Positions 1-9,474 of a DNA stretch of 64,000 nucleotides are shown here, piece after piece. Within the stretch, counting starts at the first letter, position 1. Each line of letters starts with the position of its first letter. The DNA comes from Stieleria neptunia. Its GTDB lineage: Bacteria; Planctomycetota; Planctomycetia; Pirellulales; Pirellulaceae. Under the pieces are notes generated by a model. The model was not told where the DNA came from, did no database searches, and saw nothing but the letters and a program-made list of their open reading frames with translations. The position numbers and the translations under genes are program-made. Location: contig NZ_CP037423.1 of NCBI RefSeq assembly GCF_007754155.1, positions 5,176,865-5,240,864 on the forward strand. The letters are read 5' to 3'.

Positions 1-77
1 CCAGTTCAGAAATCATTGAGTAGCGTTTGGGGTTGAGGTACCTTGCCAGTCAGAACACCGTTTTCCAGGTAGAGGGC

Positions 78-308
78 ATGGCAAAAAAGGCAAGCAGTTT
101 TGCAAGAAGGAACATGCAAGGTCTTACAAAATCAGGGACATACCGCTTCAGTCCAGATATCGCCCTCGAGCTCGCGGTCTATGGAAAGGTTGGGAAGTTC
201 GGCTCTCAGAAGTCAATCATCGAGCAGTCGTTGGAAGAATTCTTCTCGAAAAATCCGCTTCCAAAGAAGCTGAGAGATGCTGCCTTGGTTCTTATCGATG
301 AGGCGTAA
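78..308 (+). CDS. small basic protein, probable mobilization accessory
   Basis: A 76-residue protein starting MAKKASSFARRNMQ. The ATG at 78 is preceded by GAGGG at 5-6 nt, which makes it a better start than the upstream in-frame codon at 27. The basic N-terminus followed by predicted short helices (SIIEQSLEEFF) resembles small DNA-binding or relaxosome accessory proteins, but no family is recognised. It sits immediately before a second small protein and a MobF relaxase on the same strand, so a role in oriT recognition is inferred from position only. Confidence 0.5.
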   Translation: MAKKASSFARRNMQGLTKSGTYRFSPDIALELAVYGKVGKFGSQKSIIEQSLEEFFSKNPLPKKLRDAALVLIDEA

Positions 309-312
309 ACGC

Positions 313-567
313 ATGGCCTGCCGGAAGTCCAAGAGAGAGCAAGCCGAGAAACTCTCGTTTCGATTGGCTCCTCGCTACGCAGAAAAGGTTTTTGAAGCCG
401 CGACGGCTGCGGGAATTTCCCCGAATCAGTTCGGACGAATCGCAACCATGATTGTCGCGCAAAACGGGCTGCTTGGTCTCAACCAGGAAATTCACAGAGT
501 GAGGGAAGAGCTTTCAGATTTTCGTCGCGAACTCGACGACGTGATTTTCGAGGACGAAGGAGGCTAA
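313..567 (+). CDS. small MobC/ribbon-helix-helix-like accessory protein
   Basis: An 84-residue protein directly before the relaxase. I chose the ATG at 313 because GAGG lies 9 nt upstream; an alternative ATG at 298 would overlap the previous gene. The body (KLSFRLAPRYAEKVFEAA, then ISPNQFGRIATMIV) has the layout of a ribbon-helix-helix or MobC-type protein: a short strand, then two helices with a small-residue turn. The C-terminus is acidic and helical, like a coiled coil. MobC-type proteins help open oriT DNA for the relaxase. The function is inferred from layout and from the abutting relaxase gene. Confidence 0.55.
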   Translation: MACRKSKREQAEKLSFRLAPRYAEKVFEAATAAGISPNQFGRIATMIVAQNGLLGLNQEIHRVREELSDFRRELDDVIFEDEGG

Positions 568-3027
568 TTGCTTTCGATTAAGCTGATCGGCGGTTCATCC
601 ACGGAGGTCAACTACTACGCGAATCTGGGCGATGCCGAAAACCACGACTACTACTCGGAAGATGGCTCTCGTCCTGGTGTTTACTTCGGAGCTGGTGCAA
701 GGAAGCTAGGACTCGAAGGGGAGGAGGTCTCCCCGGAGACGTTCAAGAATCTCCTTGAAGGTCTTTCTCCGGATGGAAAAGAACGGCTCGTCCAGCAGCG
801 GAAGAAAGGCCAGATAAAGCGGCGGGCTGGTTTCGACCTGACGTTCTCCATGAGTAAGTCTTACTCTCTCGCCTGGTCACAAGCTGACCGAGAGACGCGA
901 ACCGAGCTGGACCGTCGTGCTCGATCGGCACTGAACCGCACGCTTGAATTCATCGAGGAGATGTTCGGGAAGACTCGACGCGGGAAAGATGGGGTTCGCG
1001 TCGAAGACGGGAAACTTACTTTCGCGGTCTTCAGTCATGACACGGCTCGGGGAATCCCCGGCGAAGTCCCGGACGTGAACCGCCACTTTCATGCGGTCTT
1101 GGCTAATGTTGCGATGCGCGAAGACGGCTCAAGCGGCGCGGTCGATGCTCGCCCTCTGTTTCATCGACGGTCGAAGATGATGCTCGGTGCGATGTTCCGA
1201 GCGGAGCTCTCAAAAGAGCTTGAGTCGATGGGGCTTGGCACTCATCGAGCCGAGAGGGACGGCAAGAAGGCTTCCTGGTTTGAGCTGGACTGTGTCCCGG
1301 AATCTCTGATTCAAGCATCGAGCAAACGGAGAGGGGAGATACAGAAGTGGCTCCGTGACCGCGGGCTAACGGGCGCGAAGGCTGCGGAATTAGCGGCACT
1401 CCGGACGAGGGAAGGTAAAGAAAAGTGGAGCCAAGAAGAACTCTTCACTGCCTGGCGGGAGCTTGCAAAGGAACACGGTTTCACCCGTGAGGTGCTCGAT
1501 TCTGCAATCGGGCAAGCTCGGGAGTTTGTCCAGGGGCGAGAGCTCGAGTCCTCGGTAAACGCTGCTCTCGAGTCGCTCATGAAATCAAAAGCCCGGTTCA
1601 CCGAAATCGAGCTTCTAGAATCTGCGGCCGTCGAAGTACAATGCCGTGGTCTTGGAATCAATGAAATTCGTTCCGGGGTCGAAGCACTCCTCACCACGTC
1701 GAATGAGATTGTTCGGTTGGAAGACGACCAGTCGGGAGCCCGGACGTTTACGACCAGGGAAATGCTCGAGCTTGAAAAGAGAATGATTGGATGCGCTCAG
1801 AGACTCAATGGCAAGCATGGTCATGCGGTCGCTCCGGAGTTCGTAACAGATATCCTGAATGACTATCAGACACTCCGAGAGGAGCAGTGCGAAGCGGTTC
1901 GATTCATGCTCTCCGATTCTGATATCGCGTGCGTGAACGGTGTCGCGGGTAGTGGGAAAACGTTCATGCTCGGTGTTGCAAGGCAGGCCTGGGAGACAGC
2001 GGGCTACCAGGTGCTCGGGACTGCTCTCGCTGCAAAAGCCGCTCGTGGTTTGGAAGACGGCTCGGGTATCCAGTCGATTCACATCCACAAGCTTCTTCGG
2101 GATATCGAGAAAGGGGAAGCAAAGCTCGACGAGAAGTCCGTTGTTGTTTTGGATGAATCGGGAATGGTCGGGACCAGACAAATGGAAAAGCTGCTCTCTG
2201 TTGCTGAATCAGCGGGAGCGAAGCTTGTTCTTATCGGGGACTGCAAGCAGCTCCAGGCGATCGACGCGGGGGCCGCATTTCGTGGAATAGCTGAAGAGAT
2301 TGGGTACACATCGCTTGAGGAAATCATCCGTCAGCGGGAAGTTTGGTCGCGGAAGATGGTCAAAGACTTACGCGATGGGCGGGCTGAAGACGCTCTTTCA
2401 GAGCTCCACTCCAGAGGAGGGCTCTTCATCGGCTCTGACCGAGACGAGGCGAAAAAACGTCTGGTCGAAGATTGGCGGGAGTATGCAATCGAGAAGCGAG
2501 AGCTCAAAGAGACGCTCGTGTTTGCTGGAACAAACATCGAGGTGCGTGAGCTAAATCGTCTCCTTCAAGCTGAAAGGAAAGCATCTGGGGAGCCCGGAGA
2601 AGCGAGCATCGAAGTCGATGGAATGGAGCTCTTTCTCGGAGACCGGGTGATGGTTACCAGGAACAACAATCTACTCTGCGTACGGAACGGAACGCTTGCT
2701 GAAGTCGTTTCGATTGAAGGCGAGGTCGTGAGTCTTCGCCTGGATGATGGGTTCACGGTGGAGGTCGATACCAAAGACTTCTCGCATCTGACGCTCGGTT
2801 ACGCAATGAGCGTCCACAAAGGGCAAGGTGTGACCTGCGAGAATTCCCTTATCATGACGGGAGATTCAATGACTGACAGAGAAATGAGTTACGTTGAAGG
2901 CTCTCGGGCCAAGACGGTGACAATGCTTTACGCGGATGAGCTTTCGTCTGGCCAAATGGCTGAATTGGCGTCCAGGATGAACGTCTCTCGGCAGGCTGAG
3001 CTCGCGTATGAGTACGAAATTGGGTGA
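568..3027 (+). CDS. MobF (TrwC/TraI-type) conjugative relaxase-helicase
   Basis: An 819-residue protein that starts at TTG directly after the previous stop, with AGGAGG just upstream. The N-terminal half is a TrwC-type relaxase: tyrosines at 16, 17, 28 and 29, and a HUH metal site made by H157 (FSHDTARG) and H173/H175 (NRHFHAVLAN). The C-terminal half is a RecD/TraI-type SF1 helicase with Walker A GVAGSGKT at 458-465, Walker B VVLDES with D529-E530, and a GDCKQLQA motif III. In the family the tyrosine nicks oriT, stays bound to the 5' end, and the helicase unwinds the strand for export. At about 820 residues it is shorter than TrwC (about 970). A second, clearly different MobF protein lies at 57974-60910. 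Confidence 0.93.
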   Translation: MLSIKLIGGSSTEVNYYANLGDAENHDYYSEDGSRPGVYFGAGARKLGLEGEEVSPETFKNLLEGLSPDGKERLVQQRKKGQIKRRAGFDLTFSMSKSYSLAWSQADRETRTELDRRARSALNRTLEFIEEMFGKTRRGKDGVRVEDGKLTFAVFSHDTARGIPGEVPDVNRHFHAVLANVAMREDGSSGAVDARPLFHRRSKMMLGAMFRAELSKELESMGLGTHRAERDGKKASWFELDCVPESLIQASSKRRGEIQKWLRDRGLTGAKAAELAALRTREGKEKWSQEELFTAWRELAKEHGFTREVLDSAIGQAREFVQGRELESSVNAALESLMKSKARFTEIELLESAAVEVQCRGLGINEIRSGVEALLTTSNEIVRLEDDQSGARTFTTREMLELEKRMIGCAQRLNGKHGHAVAPEFVTDILNDYQTLREEQCEAVRFMLSDSDIACVNGVAGSGKTFMLGVARQAWETAGYQVLGTALAAKAARGLEDGSGIQSIHIHKLLRDIEKGEAKLDEKSVVVLDESGMVGTRQMEKLLSVAESAGAKLVLIGDCKQLQAIDAGAAFRGIAEEIGYTSLEEIIRQREVWSRKMVKDLRDGRAEDALSELHSRGGLFIGSDRDEAKKRLVEDWREYAIEKRELKETLVFAGTNIEVRELNRLLQAERKASGEPGEASIEVDGMELFLGDRVMVTRNNNLLCVRNGTLAEVVSIEGEVVSLRLDDGFTVEVDTKDFSHLTLGYAMSVHKGQGVTCENSLIMTGDSMTDREMSYVEGSRAKTVTMLYADELSSGQMAELASRMNVSRQAELAYEYEIG

Positions 3028-3150
3028 TAGGTGTAGTATTGCGTTGGCCTGATGAGCGTCCATTGGTAGACGGCAACCGTTTGTACGAAAACAAGCTATT
3101 TGAGGTTACTGACCCTTGAACACGGTAAGCTGCTTCGACGTTTCGATTCC

Positions 3151-3198
3151 ACGCAGGTTAGGGCGTCCCGCTTGCATGCTCAGGTCACGCCCTGAGCG
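3151..3198. repeat. dispersed intergenic repeat, left copy
   Basis: The stretch beginning ACGCAGGTTAGGGCGTCCCG and ending near CAGGTCACGCCC recurs almost unchanged at 50271-50311. It lies in the gene-free space 3028-3335 between the relaxase and the HEPN fragment. No coding potential is visible in this gap. Confidence 0.6.
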
Positions 3199-3335
3199 CG
3201 CTGGCCGAAACGCGGTTGGCATCATTTCGACCGCGCTGTTTGATGCTTTCAAGTGGCGGTGAGGACCGGTGCCCCAGACGAAAATCCTAGGCTGCTCCGG
3301 CGTCGGCCACCCGAGCGTGCTAGCGGGCGGGCGAG

Positions 3336-3623
3336 CTACAGACTTTGTAAATGCTTGTCGAGTGCCTCCGCACACCCCATGACGAGAGTCTCAAAGACCT
3401 TGGCGGCCTCTTTGATTTCTGTTTCGGATGATGTGTAATATGCAGGTCCGCGATGTATGATTTGATTGCGCCGCGTAATGAATCCATCTAGTTTCGTGCG
3501 CAGAAGGTGTTCGACGGTCTGCGGAATCGTTGATCCGAGATCAGCCTGAATACTCGGTTGCCTTGATAGTCTTTTCACGCCCAATCGTTGCGAGTAGATA
3601 TTCTCGAGTACACCGGCCCGCAT
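3336..3623 (-). CDS. HEPN-motif protein, probably a C-terminal fragment
   Basis: A 95-residue product containing RRNQIIHRG, which gives the R-x4-H pair (R52, H57) of HEPN ribonuclease domains; RNxIIHRG is typical of RiboL-PSP-HEPN proteins. In families with this motif the Arg/His pair cleaves RNA. The frame stays open upstream to about 3701, overlapping the end of the TIR-like gene, but has no ATG, GTG or TTG there, so the true N-terminus is unclear. It is either a short protein started at 3623, a product of coupling or frameshifting from the upstream gene, or a remnant. It is the last gene of a minus-strand cluster with a TIR-like and a nuclease gene. Confidence 0.55.
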   Translation of the reverse strand: MRAGVLENIYSQRLGVKRLSRQPSIQADLGSTIPQTVEHLLRTKLDGFITRRNQIIHRGPAYYTSSETEIKEAAKVFETLVMGCAEALDKHLQSL

Positions 3624-3690
3624 ATTCCGGTCGCTGTAAGAGAACGCGTCTGGAATTAGTTGATAGGGGTTTGCCGCGGATACCTTATCT

Positions 3691-4965
3691 TTATTCGACC
3701 GTCAGCTCGCAGATGCTGAGAATAGCATCGGCGCTGAACACTCGTCCGTCACGGTTGAACAGATCAGTGAATGACTTTCCAACCATAGCAAAGTCAGACA
3801 TCCAATCTTTGCGGAATTCGGACGCAGTTTTCTGGACTTGCCGCAACAGAGAAGGGGCACGGCATGGCCCTCTCTTGTCGTTTTCAAACTCAAGCCAACA
3901 GTCTTTCATATTCCTAACCGACACGTCGATTTGAATTTGTTCGGAGTCGGCAAAGCGACTTGCTAGGATTGCCGAAAAGTGAAACGCCGCACCCAGTTGT
4001 GACAGCGCGTACTTTCCATAGCCCCAACGACCGGCAGGAATGGTCGAGGAATCAACAAGCTCTTGAACCGATCTCGTACGTGTATCAAAGTCCGACAACT
4101 CCGTCGTTTGAGATTCGCCAAAGACAATTTCAGTCCAAAACTGACCAGCGTACGTGAATGCCCAAGGATGACGATACGTATCGTTAAACAACCCCCAGTC
4201 CATCGGGGCTGTTCCGGTTTGCACTGGCGGATAGTGATGGCGTCCAACATACGGTCCAATTTCTCGTAGCAAAGCCTCCAACGTCTCTGCATCGGGCCAT
4301 CGAAATTGTCGGAAAAGTGTTGGGCGAAAAACGAATTCGATACGTGGGTATGCGATTCGATTCTCCGACGGTTGATGAAACGACTGGATTTCGGATAAGG
4401 CACGTTGGTGCCGGATTTCGTCATCGCCCCCAGAACCACCAACGAGACCGAGCTTCAATACGCCTCGAAGTGCGGTTTCCAGTTCTTTCGCCAAGGCAGC
4501 GATTGTTTCTTTGCGAGTTCCTTGTCCCTTTTCATTTGAACTGACAAACGAAATCGGGCGTCGATGATGGGCCAAATCGAAAATCTGCTTGGCTGCTGGT
4601 CCATGAGCTTCGTTCATCACACAGATCAATCGTTCAGGACCAATTTGACCGAACGCATAGCCAAGTTCAAACAGAACATTGGGGTTGGAACAGTGCTTTG
4701 GCTCATCGCCCGTCGTTACGGCCACGAATGTCAGATCGGAAACCACAGCGTCTGATTCACGCAGCCGCCGCAAAAGTGTTTCCGGAATGTTGCAAAGTCC
4801 AGGTTCTCCCTGAGCATCGGACTGGACCAGAACTTGATACGAGTTGGACGCATCTTGGCTAACCGCATCAGCCGCGATATCCAGTGCTTCACGAATCAAA
4901 TGGCGTGCGTGATTCTGCTTCGTGTCGCTTTGCCAGGAATAGAAAACGGTAAATACTTCGCTCAA
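3691..4965 (-). CDS. TIR-like domain protein, putative defence effector
   Basis: A 424-residue protein. Residues 1-140 match the TIR-like fold seen in bacterial immune effectors: VFYSWQSDT at the first strand, a SDAVVSDLTFV strand, and PNVLFELGYAF, where E100 is the expected catalytic glutamate of NAD-consuming TIR domains. Residues 190-424 are an unrecognised domain with several aromatic clusters that could sense a trigger. No membrane segment is seen. It follows the 1260-residue nuclease gene by 15 nt on the same strand, so the two are probably co-transcribed, and it precedes a HEPN-motif ORF. NAD hydrolysis is known for several TIR effectors; that this one does it is inference. Confidence 0.72.
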   Translation of the reverse strand: MSEVFTVFYSWQSDTKQNHARHLIREALDIAADAVSQDASNSYQVLVQSDAQGEPGLCNIPETLLRRLRESDAVVSDLTFVAVTTGDEPKHCSNPNVLFELGYAFGQIGPERLICVMNEAHGPAAKQIFDLAHHRRPISFVSSNEKGQGTRKETIAALAKELETALRGVLKLGLVGGSGGDDEIRHQRALSEIQSFHQPSENRIAYPRIEFVFRPTLFRQFRWPDAETLEALLREIGPYVGRHHYPPVQTGTAPMDWGLFNDTYRHPWAFTYAGQFWTEIVFGESQTTELSDFDTRTRSVQELVDSSTIPAGRWGYGKYALSQLGAAFHFSAILASRFADSEQIQIDVSVRNMKDCWLEFENDKRGPCRAPSLLRQVQKTASEFRKDWMSDFAMVGKSFTDLFNRDGRVFSADAILSICELTVE

Positions 4966-4980
4966 TTCTCTGTCCCGTGA

Positions 4981-7900
4981 TTACTTGTTGCAAGTGAACA
5001 ATGCTTCGATTTCCGAAAACGACGTAAACTCTGTACTGAGGTCCTTGCCTTCCCAGGCATGTAGCATCGGAACTGGATTCTCGAACATCAACCAGGGCTC
5101 GATGGTGATTTCAGTCTTTGCCTTCAAGTATTTGCGAACTTGCTGAGGATCAGCCAAAAGCGTTTCGATTCGATCGAGGTGCTTTTTCAAGTCATCTCGC
5201 TTTCCCTTAGTGTTGGTGAGGCCACGCCAATCGCTCATTTGCTCCGCTACCTCCCCGTGTGACTTGTGGTAGTGCAGCGACTTGCATTCGATGACAAGCA
5301 CCCGCCCAGAGTCGGGGTCGTAGGCCAGAACATCAACGTCCCCGTAGTCTCGATCGAGCTTCTTCCCAAGTATCTCAGTCAGCTTGCGCTCGACTCGTGT
5401 TTTCCAACCCAGTGCGTTGAGAGCATCAGCAACACGCTTTGCGAATTCAGTTCCCTTTTCCTGGGCCGCGACTGACTTCCACTTCGACATAGCCTTGCAA
5501 TTCAGGTCTTGCTCTCGGATGGCACCGTAATAGTAGTTGTTCAGTGTGTACGCAAACGCATCTTGGATCATCCCAGGAACGATGTAGAGCCGTCCTGGCG
5601 AAAGCTCAACTATCGGACGACGCAGCAGAGATAGGCGGCGGCGCAATCGCCAGAATTGGGTGTCTTTTTGTTTGTAGCCATCCAACGGCTGACGGTAGGC
5701 ATCGGCGTCTTCATCCCTTTCAGCAATTCTCCATGTCGCGCGACTGCGAAGAATGAACTGGTTAACGATATTCTGGGCATCAGTGTCGAGACTCGTCTCG
5801 GCCAAGCGATTGACCAGTTCCTCCTCATCCATCTCATAAGCAAGAGCGTATTCATCCTCACCAAAACGGACTAATTCAATCAGAAGCGTTTGAACATCTT
5901 TGGTCGAAAATCCAAACTCTTCCAGGAATGCATTCTCGAAGGTTGGCTTCGTTTCTCGCCCTGCTTGGACTTTGCGACTGTGCGTTGCAGGATACGATTT
6001 TACTTGGTTTTTTGCCGAGTCCGAAATCGCGATCTCGGTGGCCTTAGTGTAGAAGGGTTGCAGAATCTGACGCTCAAATTCAGGATCGGAAAGCACTTTT
6101 CCTAGCGGAGTGATCTCAAGTTCAGGCTTCATCGCGTCCATGTAGATTGCGTCCGACCAACCACCTACAATTGAAATTGTATTGACCAAAGTCATCAGTT
6201 CCGACAGGTCCGATTTTCCAGGTTGCAGACCACCCTCAATCGGGCATTCACAATTCGCGGCTTCAATAACAAGGCGGGTCGGTTGGATGCAGGAGTCGCA
6301 CCTCCGATTGCGATTGACAATCGTCTCCAATGCTTCGGGATAGTCGTCGTGCATCGCAAGATTTGCCTTTGATGTACGCCGCCAGAGATCACGTCGGAAA
6401 ACTGCTGCCTCGTGATTCAAAATCAACTTGCGAATCAACTTAGTGCGATCGAGTCGACGCAGCCTTTCGCACAAGTCGTCCTCCAGTGTGGTGACTAGCT
6501 GATTTAGAAAGGCAAGTGACTCCGACTTACCAGCAATGATCGTGCGACCACTCTCACGCGATTCAACTTTGAACGCCATTCCCAGGTTGAGAATTCCATC
6601 GTCAAGCTGGTCTGGTACAATCGCATCTCGGTTTAGTTGCTCTGCGAAACCGTCTCGGAATGTCAACCCGACCATTGCGTGCATGTGACGACCATCGGGT
6701 CCGCCAGTGATGGCAAGGGCAAGTCGGTCAAGATCACTCGTTTCCAATGAGTGGCCGGACCACTGTGCTACCCCAGAGACAACGCGACGAAGCATTGCCA
6801 ATTCAGAGACGTTGGTCGCATGTCCCATTCCGTTTTCAAACTCCAGACCGATGGTCAGGGTGATAACGTTCTGGTCCCGATCAACCTCGACGGCTATATC
6901 GTTTTCGATTTCTTCGACCGTCGGATAGCTTTCGGGAAGTTCGCCAACCGAATGGAGTACAGGTGACAAAAACCGAAAGTGAATCTCGACTACATCGAAC
7001 TCTTTTTCCTCGGCTATCGGTTGCACGACGGGGACTGTTCGCCGCAGCCAAGTGAGCAACATCTGGTAGCGTTCGTATCCAACTGAACTACGTGGCTGGT
7101 CACACAAGACGAACCACCAGTGTGAATCCTGGGTGACGTAGACCGATGCTGTTTCGGCTTCCGTCATTCTTAGCGCAGTATATGTCGGCGCGAGGCACGC
7201 AAAATCGGAAATGTGAGCGACTGATCGCCGAACACGCATCGCAGTCCCGTCGGCACGGGTAGCAAGCCGCATGTCAGTGCGCTGGTGAGAAAAGGCTCGC
7301 AAGTCAGCCACGAAGTCTGGCGCAATCGATACGTTAAGGGGTTTGTTCCGGGCATCCTTTGGCATCTCAGCATGGGGGACAACATTTCCGTGCTGATGAC
7401 GAACGAAGGCGACGAAATTCGCAAAGTCAATGTCTCCGCTAAACGTGACTCCCAGCTTTTCAGCTTTGTCTTTCGCACGAAGTATCTTCAATAGGTAAAA
7501 TGCGTCGATTTCTTCCGTCCTCGACATATGCACCAAATCATCTACATCGACAATCTCGACCTGCCAGTTTTGGTCAGGTCGATCTAATTCAGGAATGTAG
7601 AGCTGTCGCCCAAACCCGCAAGTCACAATCAACGTGAGTCCACATTCGTAACGGCTCGTCACTTGAGCTTCTGTCAAACAACTACTTATCTTTTCCTTCA
7701 GCACACGGCTGAGCTTGGGATGGGTTGGCCAAGGACCTACGGTATCGGTTTTTTCAATCGACTCGGTGTTGTCAAAGAGAAACAGTACCTGTGCGAACTC
7801 ACCACCTTCCTCTTGCAGCCGAAGTTCAGCGAGTGGACCAATCTCTGAGTCTTCAAATACGATCGGATTCTGTTTATCAGCACCAAATACTCTTTCTTCG

Positions 7901-8763
7901 GTCAGCCAGCGCGAATAGCTTCCCACCAACGCTTTGGCAAAAGTCGACAGCATTTGGTTGCCAATTGCAAAGCGTACAACGAACTCTCGGATAGCGACGC
8001 CAACTGCAGTAGGCATCGCCAGCACAATGTCCGACTCAGATGCCGCCAATGGATATCGCTGCATCGGCGAACTTGCGATGGGGGCCTTCGAGGCATCCAT
8101 CATCCGCTTCGGCAAGGAAATGAATGGTCGAAGCGAATCTCGACCGATGCCGAGTGAATTCAAATCCTCCTTGGAGAAGCAAACCACGCTAGGGGAAACC
8201 AAGTCATAGTCTCTAAGCTGCTTTGTCGGCTTACCACTGTTAACGTGGTTCGGCGCAAGACTGGCGCGCGCGCACGCGACCTGAGAAAGGGTCAGTAGAG
8301 CATTGACACATGCTTTGAACTCGTCGAACCGTCCATCGTTAGGCATTGTTTCAACGATCCAAAGAACTCGTTGCAAGTTACAAGCGTTCGCACGCCAGAC
8401 GCCGTTCAACACACAGAAATTCTGGCCTTGAAACCAAACGGTTCCAGCCTGCACGTCGCCAGGTGAATCCGCAAAAAGCGTGAGGGACGTATTGGCCAAA
8501 GCGTCGAACAATAACTTCAAATCGTCCGCTGAGGCCGGAGAACCGCCAGTCGACTTCGTCATCGCTATTTGAACCATCGCCTCAATTCGCACGACACGTG
8601 AGTGAAGTGAGGGCTGATAAAACAAAGAGCCGCAGTGCGCAGCCAGCGAAGCTGGGTCTAGATCTGAGATCGCTTTGACAACGTCCGAGGCCTGTGCGGC
8701 CAACTCATCTGGGGTAGGCTCAACGAGTTCAGATGCGAAGGTGTCGTCTGCTAAATCAAACAT
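4981..8763 (-). CDS. large protein with C-terminal PD-(D/E)XK nuclease domain
   Basis: A 1260-residue protein I do not recognise as a whole. The last 150 residues are a restriction-endonuclease-like fold: EFAKRVADALNALGW (helix), then GDVDVLAYDPDSGRVLVIECKSL with the Asp of the GDVDV strand and E1159-x-K1161 as the catalytic set. A possible zinc cluster (CDSC and CEC) lies near 820-840. The first 1100 residues are mixed alpha/beta with no ATPase motif visible. It is followed by a TIR-like gene 15 nt downstream; upstream a disrupted gene overlaps its start. A DNA-cutting defence protein or sensor is the likely role. The nuclease call is solid by motif; the system is unknown to me. Confidence 0.7.
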   Translation of the reverse strand: MFDLADDTFASELVEPTPDELAAQASDVVKAISDLDPASLAAHCGSLFYQPSLHSRVVRIEAMVQIAMTKSTGGSPASADDLKLLFDALANTSLTLFADSPGDVQAGTVWFQGQNFCVLNGVWRANACNLQRVLWIVETMPNDGRFDEFKACVNALLTLSQVACARASLAPNHVNSGKPTKQLRDYDLVSPSVVCFSKEDLNSLGIGRDSLRPFISLPKRMMDASKAPIASSPMQRYPLAASESDIVLAMPTAVGVAIREFVVRFAIGNQMLSTFAKALVGSYSRWLTEERVFGADKQNPIVFEDSEIGPLAELRLQEEGGEFAQVLFLFDNTESIEKTDTVGPWPTHPKLSRVLKEKISSCLTEAQVTSRYECGLTLIVTCGFGRQLYIPELDRPDQNWQVEIVDVDDLVHMSRTEEIDAFYLLKILRAKDKAEKLGVTFSGDIDFANFVAFVRHQHGNVVPHAEMPKDARNKPLNVSIAPDFVADLRAFSHQRTDMRLATRADGTAMRVRRSVAHISDFACLAPTYTALRMTEAETASVYVTQDSHWWFVLCDQPRSSVGYERYQMLLTWLRRTVPVVQPIAEEKEFDVVEIHFRFLSPVLHSVGELPESYPTVEEIENDIAVEVDRDQNVITLTIGLEFENGMGHATNVSELAMLRRVVSGVAQWSGHSLETSDLDRLALAITGGPDGRHMHAMVGLTFRDGFAEQLNRDAIVPDQLDDGILNLGMAFKVESRESGRTIIAGKSESLAFLNQLVTTLEDDLCERLRRLDRTKLIRKLILNHEAAVFRRDLWRRTSKANLAMHDDYPEALETIVNRNRRCDSCIQPTRLVIEAANCECPIEGGLQPGKSDLSELMTLVNTISIVGGWSDAIYMDAMKPELEITPLGKVLSDPEFERQILQPFYTKATEIAISDSAKNQVKSYPATHSRKVQAGRETKPTFENAFLEEFGFSTKDVQTLLIELVRFGEDEYALAYEMDEEELVNRLAETSLDTDAQNIVNQFILRSRATWRIAERDEDADAYRQPLDGYKQKDTQFWRLRRRLSLLRRPIVELSPGRLYIVPGMIQDAFAYTLNNYYYGAIREQDLNCKAMSKWKSVAAQEKGTEFAKRVADALNALGWKTRVERKLTEILGKKLDRDYGDVDVLAYDPDSGRVLVIECKSLHYHKSHGEVAEQMSDWRGLTNTKGKRDDLKKHLDRIETLLADPQQVRKYLKAKTEITIEPWLMFENPVPMLHAWEGKDLSTEFTSFSEIEALFTCNK

Positions 8764-9215
8764 GTGTCTTGTGCATTGAGGGATTGCTTGCCGCTACAGA
8801 CACAGCCGACCACCCAATGTTCACACTTGCCCCTATCGAGTTCGCCACCAGAATCGCGACGGGCATTGTGAAAAGGTCGAAACGCTCGATCCTTTCGAGC
8901 GTGAATACGGCTTCGGAAACCAAACCGAACCTTCGGCGTCGATGGTCGACGATGTGCGGAAAATGGGTGTGCATCCATTTGTAAGTCTTCTCCAAAGTGC
9001 TTTCCTGCACGGCGGACCGCTTCAAGTCGAGTTTGCTCATCAGCTTCCGCTTTGGCAGCAGCCTTGCCCGCTTTACTCTTTTCGTAGAAGTGCATTTCGA
9101 TAAACAAGTTGTAGTCGTCGAAACCCGCTTCCGCAGCAACGTGTTGCAGGTACTCTTCCTCGAAGTCTTCGATAACCCCATCTGCCATGGCTTTGTCGAA
9201 GCCCTTAGTCGACAT
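8756..9215 (-). pseudogene. unknown gene, apparently frame-disrupted
   Basis: The first half reads well in one frame from an ATG at 9215 (MSTKGFDKAMADGVIEDFEE ... FYEKSKAGKAAAKAEADEQT). Its later part becomes Arg-rich and implausible. From about 9000 the other frame reads better (LEKTYKWMHTHFPHIV, then a hydrophobic LFTMPVAILVANSIGAS) and ends at 8756, overlapping the ATG of the nuclease gene by a few bases as in a translationally coupled operon. I read this as one gene with a frameshift near 9000, natural or a sequencing error. Without a frameshift the first frame alone ends at 8751. No family is recognised. Confidence 0.4.
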
Positions 9216-9474
9216 CCGGTTCACCACAATATAACGTGAACTCGGAGTCAGTTTCACTGCGAAAATAGCTATCACCGGCCTTGCTTTGCACCTGAAGGAT
9301 TCGTGCTCCGACGCGAGAAGTTACGTCGTCGTGTAGTTCAATGAATCCGTCGATTCCGGCCTCAAGGCCTTTTGGCGTCCACAGGTGCCCCATGTCAGAT
9401 ACCACGCGGTGGATCAGTGCAATACCACGATTCCCAGTGATTTCTCTCTTCGCAATGTTCTTCTTTTTCGACAA
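9205..9474 (-). CDS. DUF4365-type nuclease fragment
   Basis: About 89 residues. KREITGNRGIALIHRVVSDM followed by GLEAGIDGFIEL and ILQVQSKAG matches the core of DUF4365, a PD-(D/E)XK-like domain in which the Asp of GIDG and QVQSK form the active site. The protein stops right after GEPDVD, where family members usually continue with YW and another strand and helix, so it is truncated. I favour a TTG start at 9474 (AAGGG upstream); in-frame residues before it do not look like the family. Its stop overlaps the ATG of the next gene by about 11 nt. It may be a relic or an N-terminal half joined to unrelated DNA. Confidence 0.5.
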   Translation of the reverse strand: MSKKKNIAKREITGNRGIALIHRVVSDMGHLWTPKGLEAGIDGFIELHDDVTSRVGARILQVQSKAGDSYFRSETDSEFTLYCGEPDVD

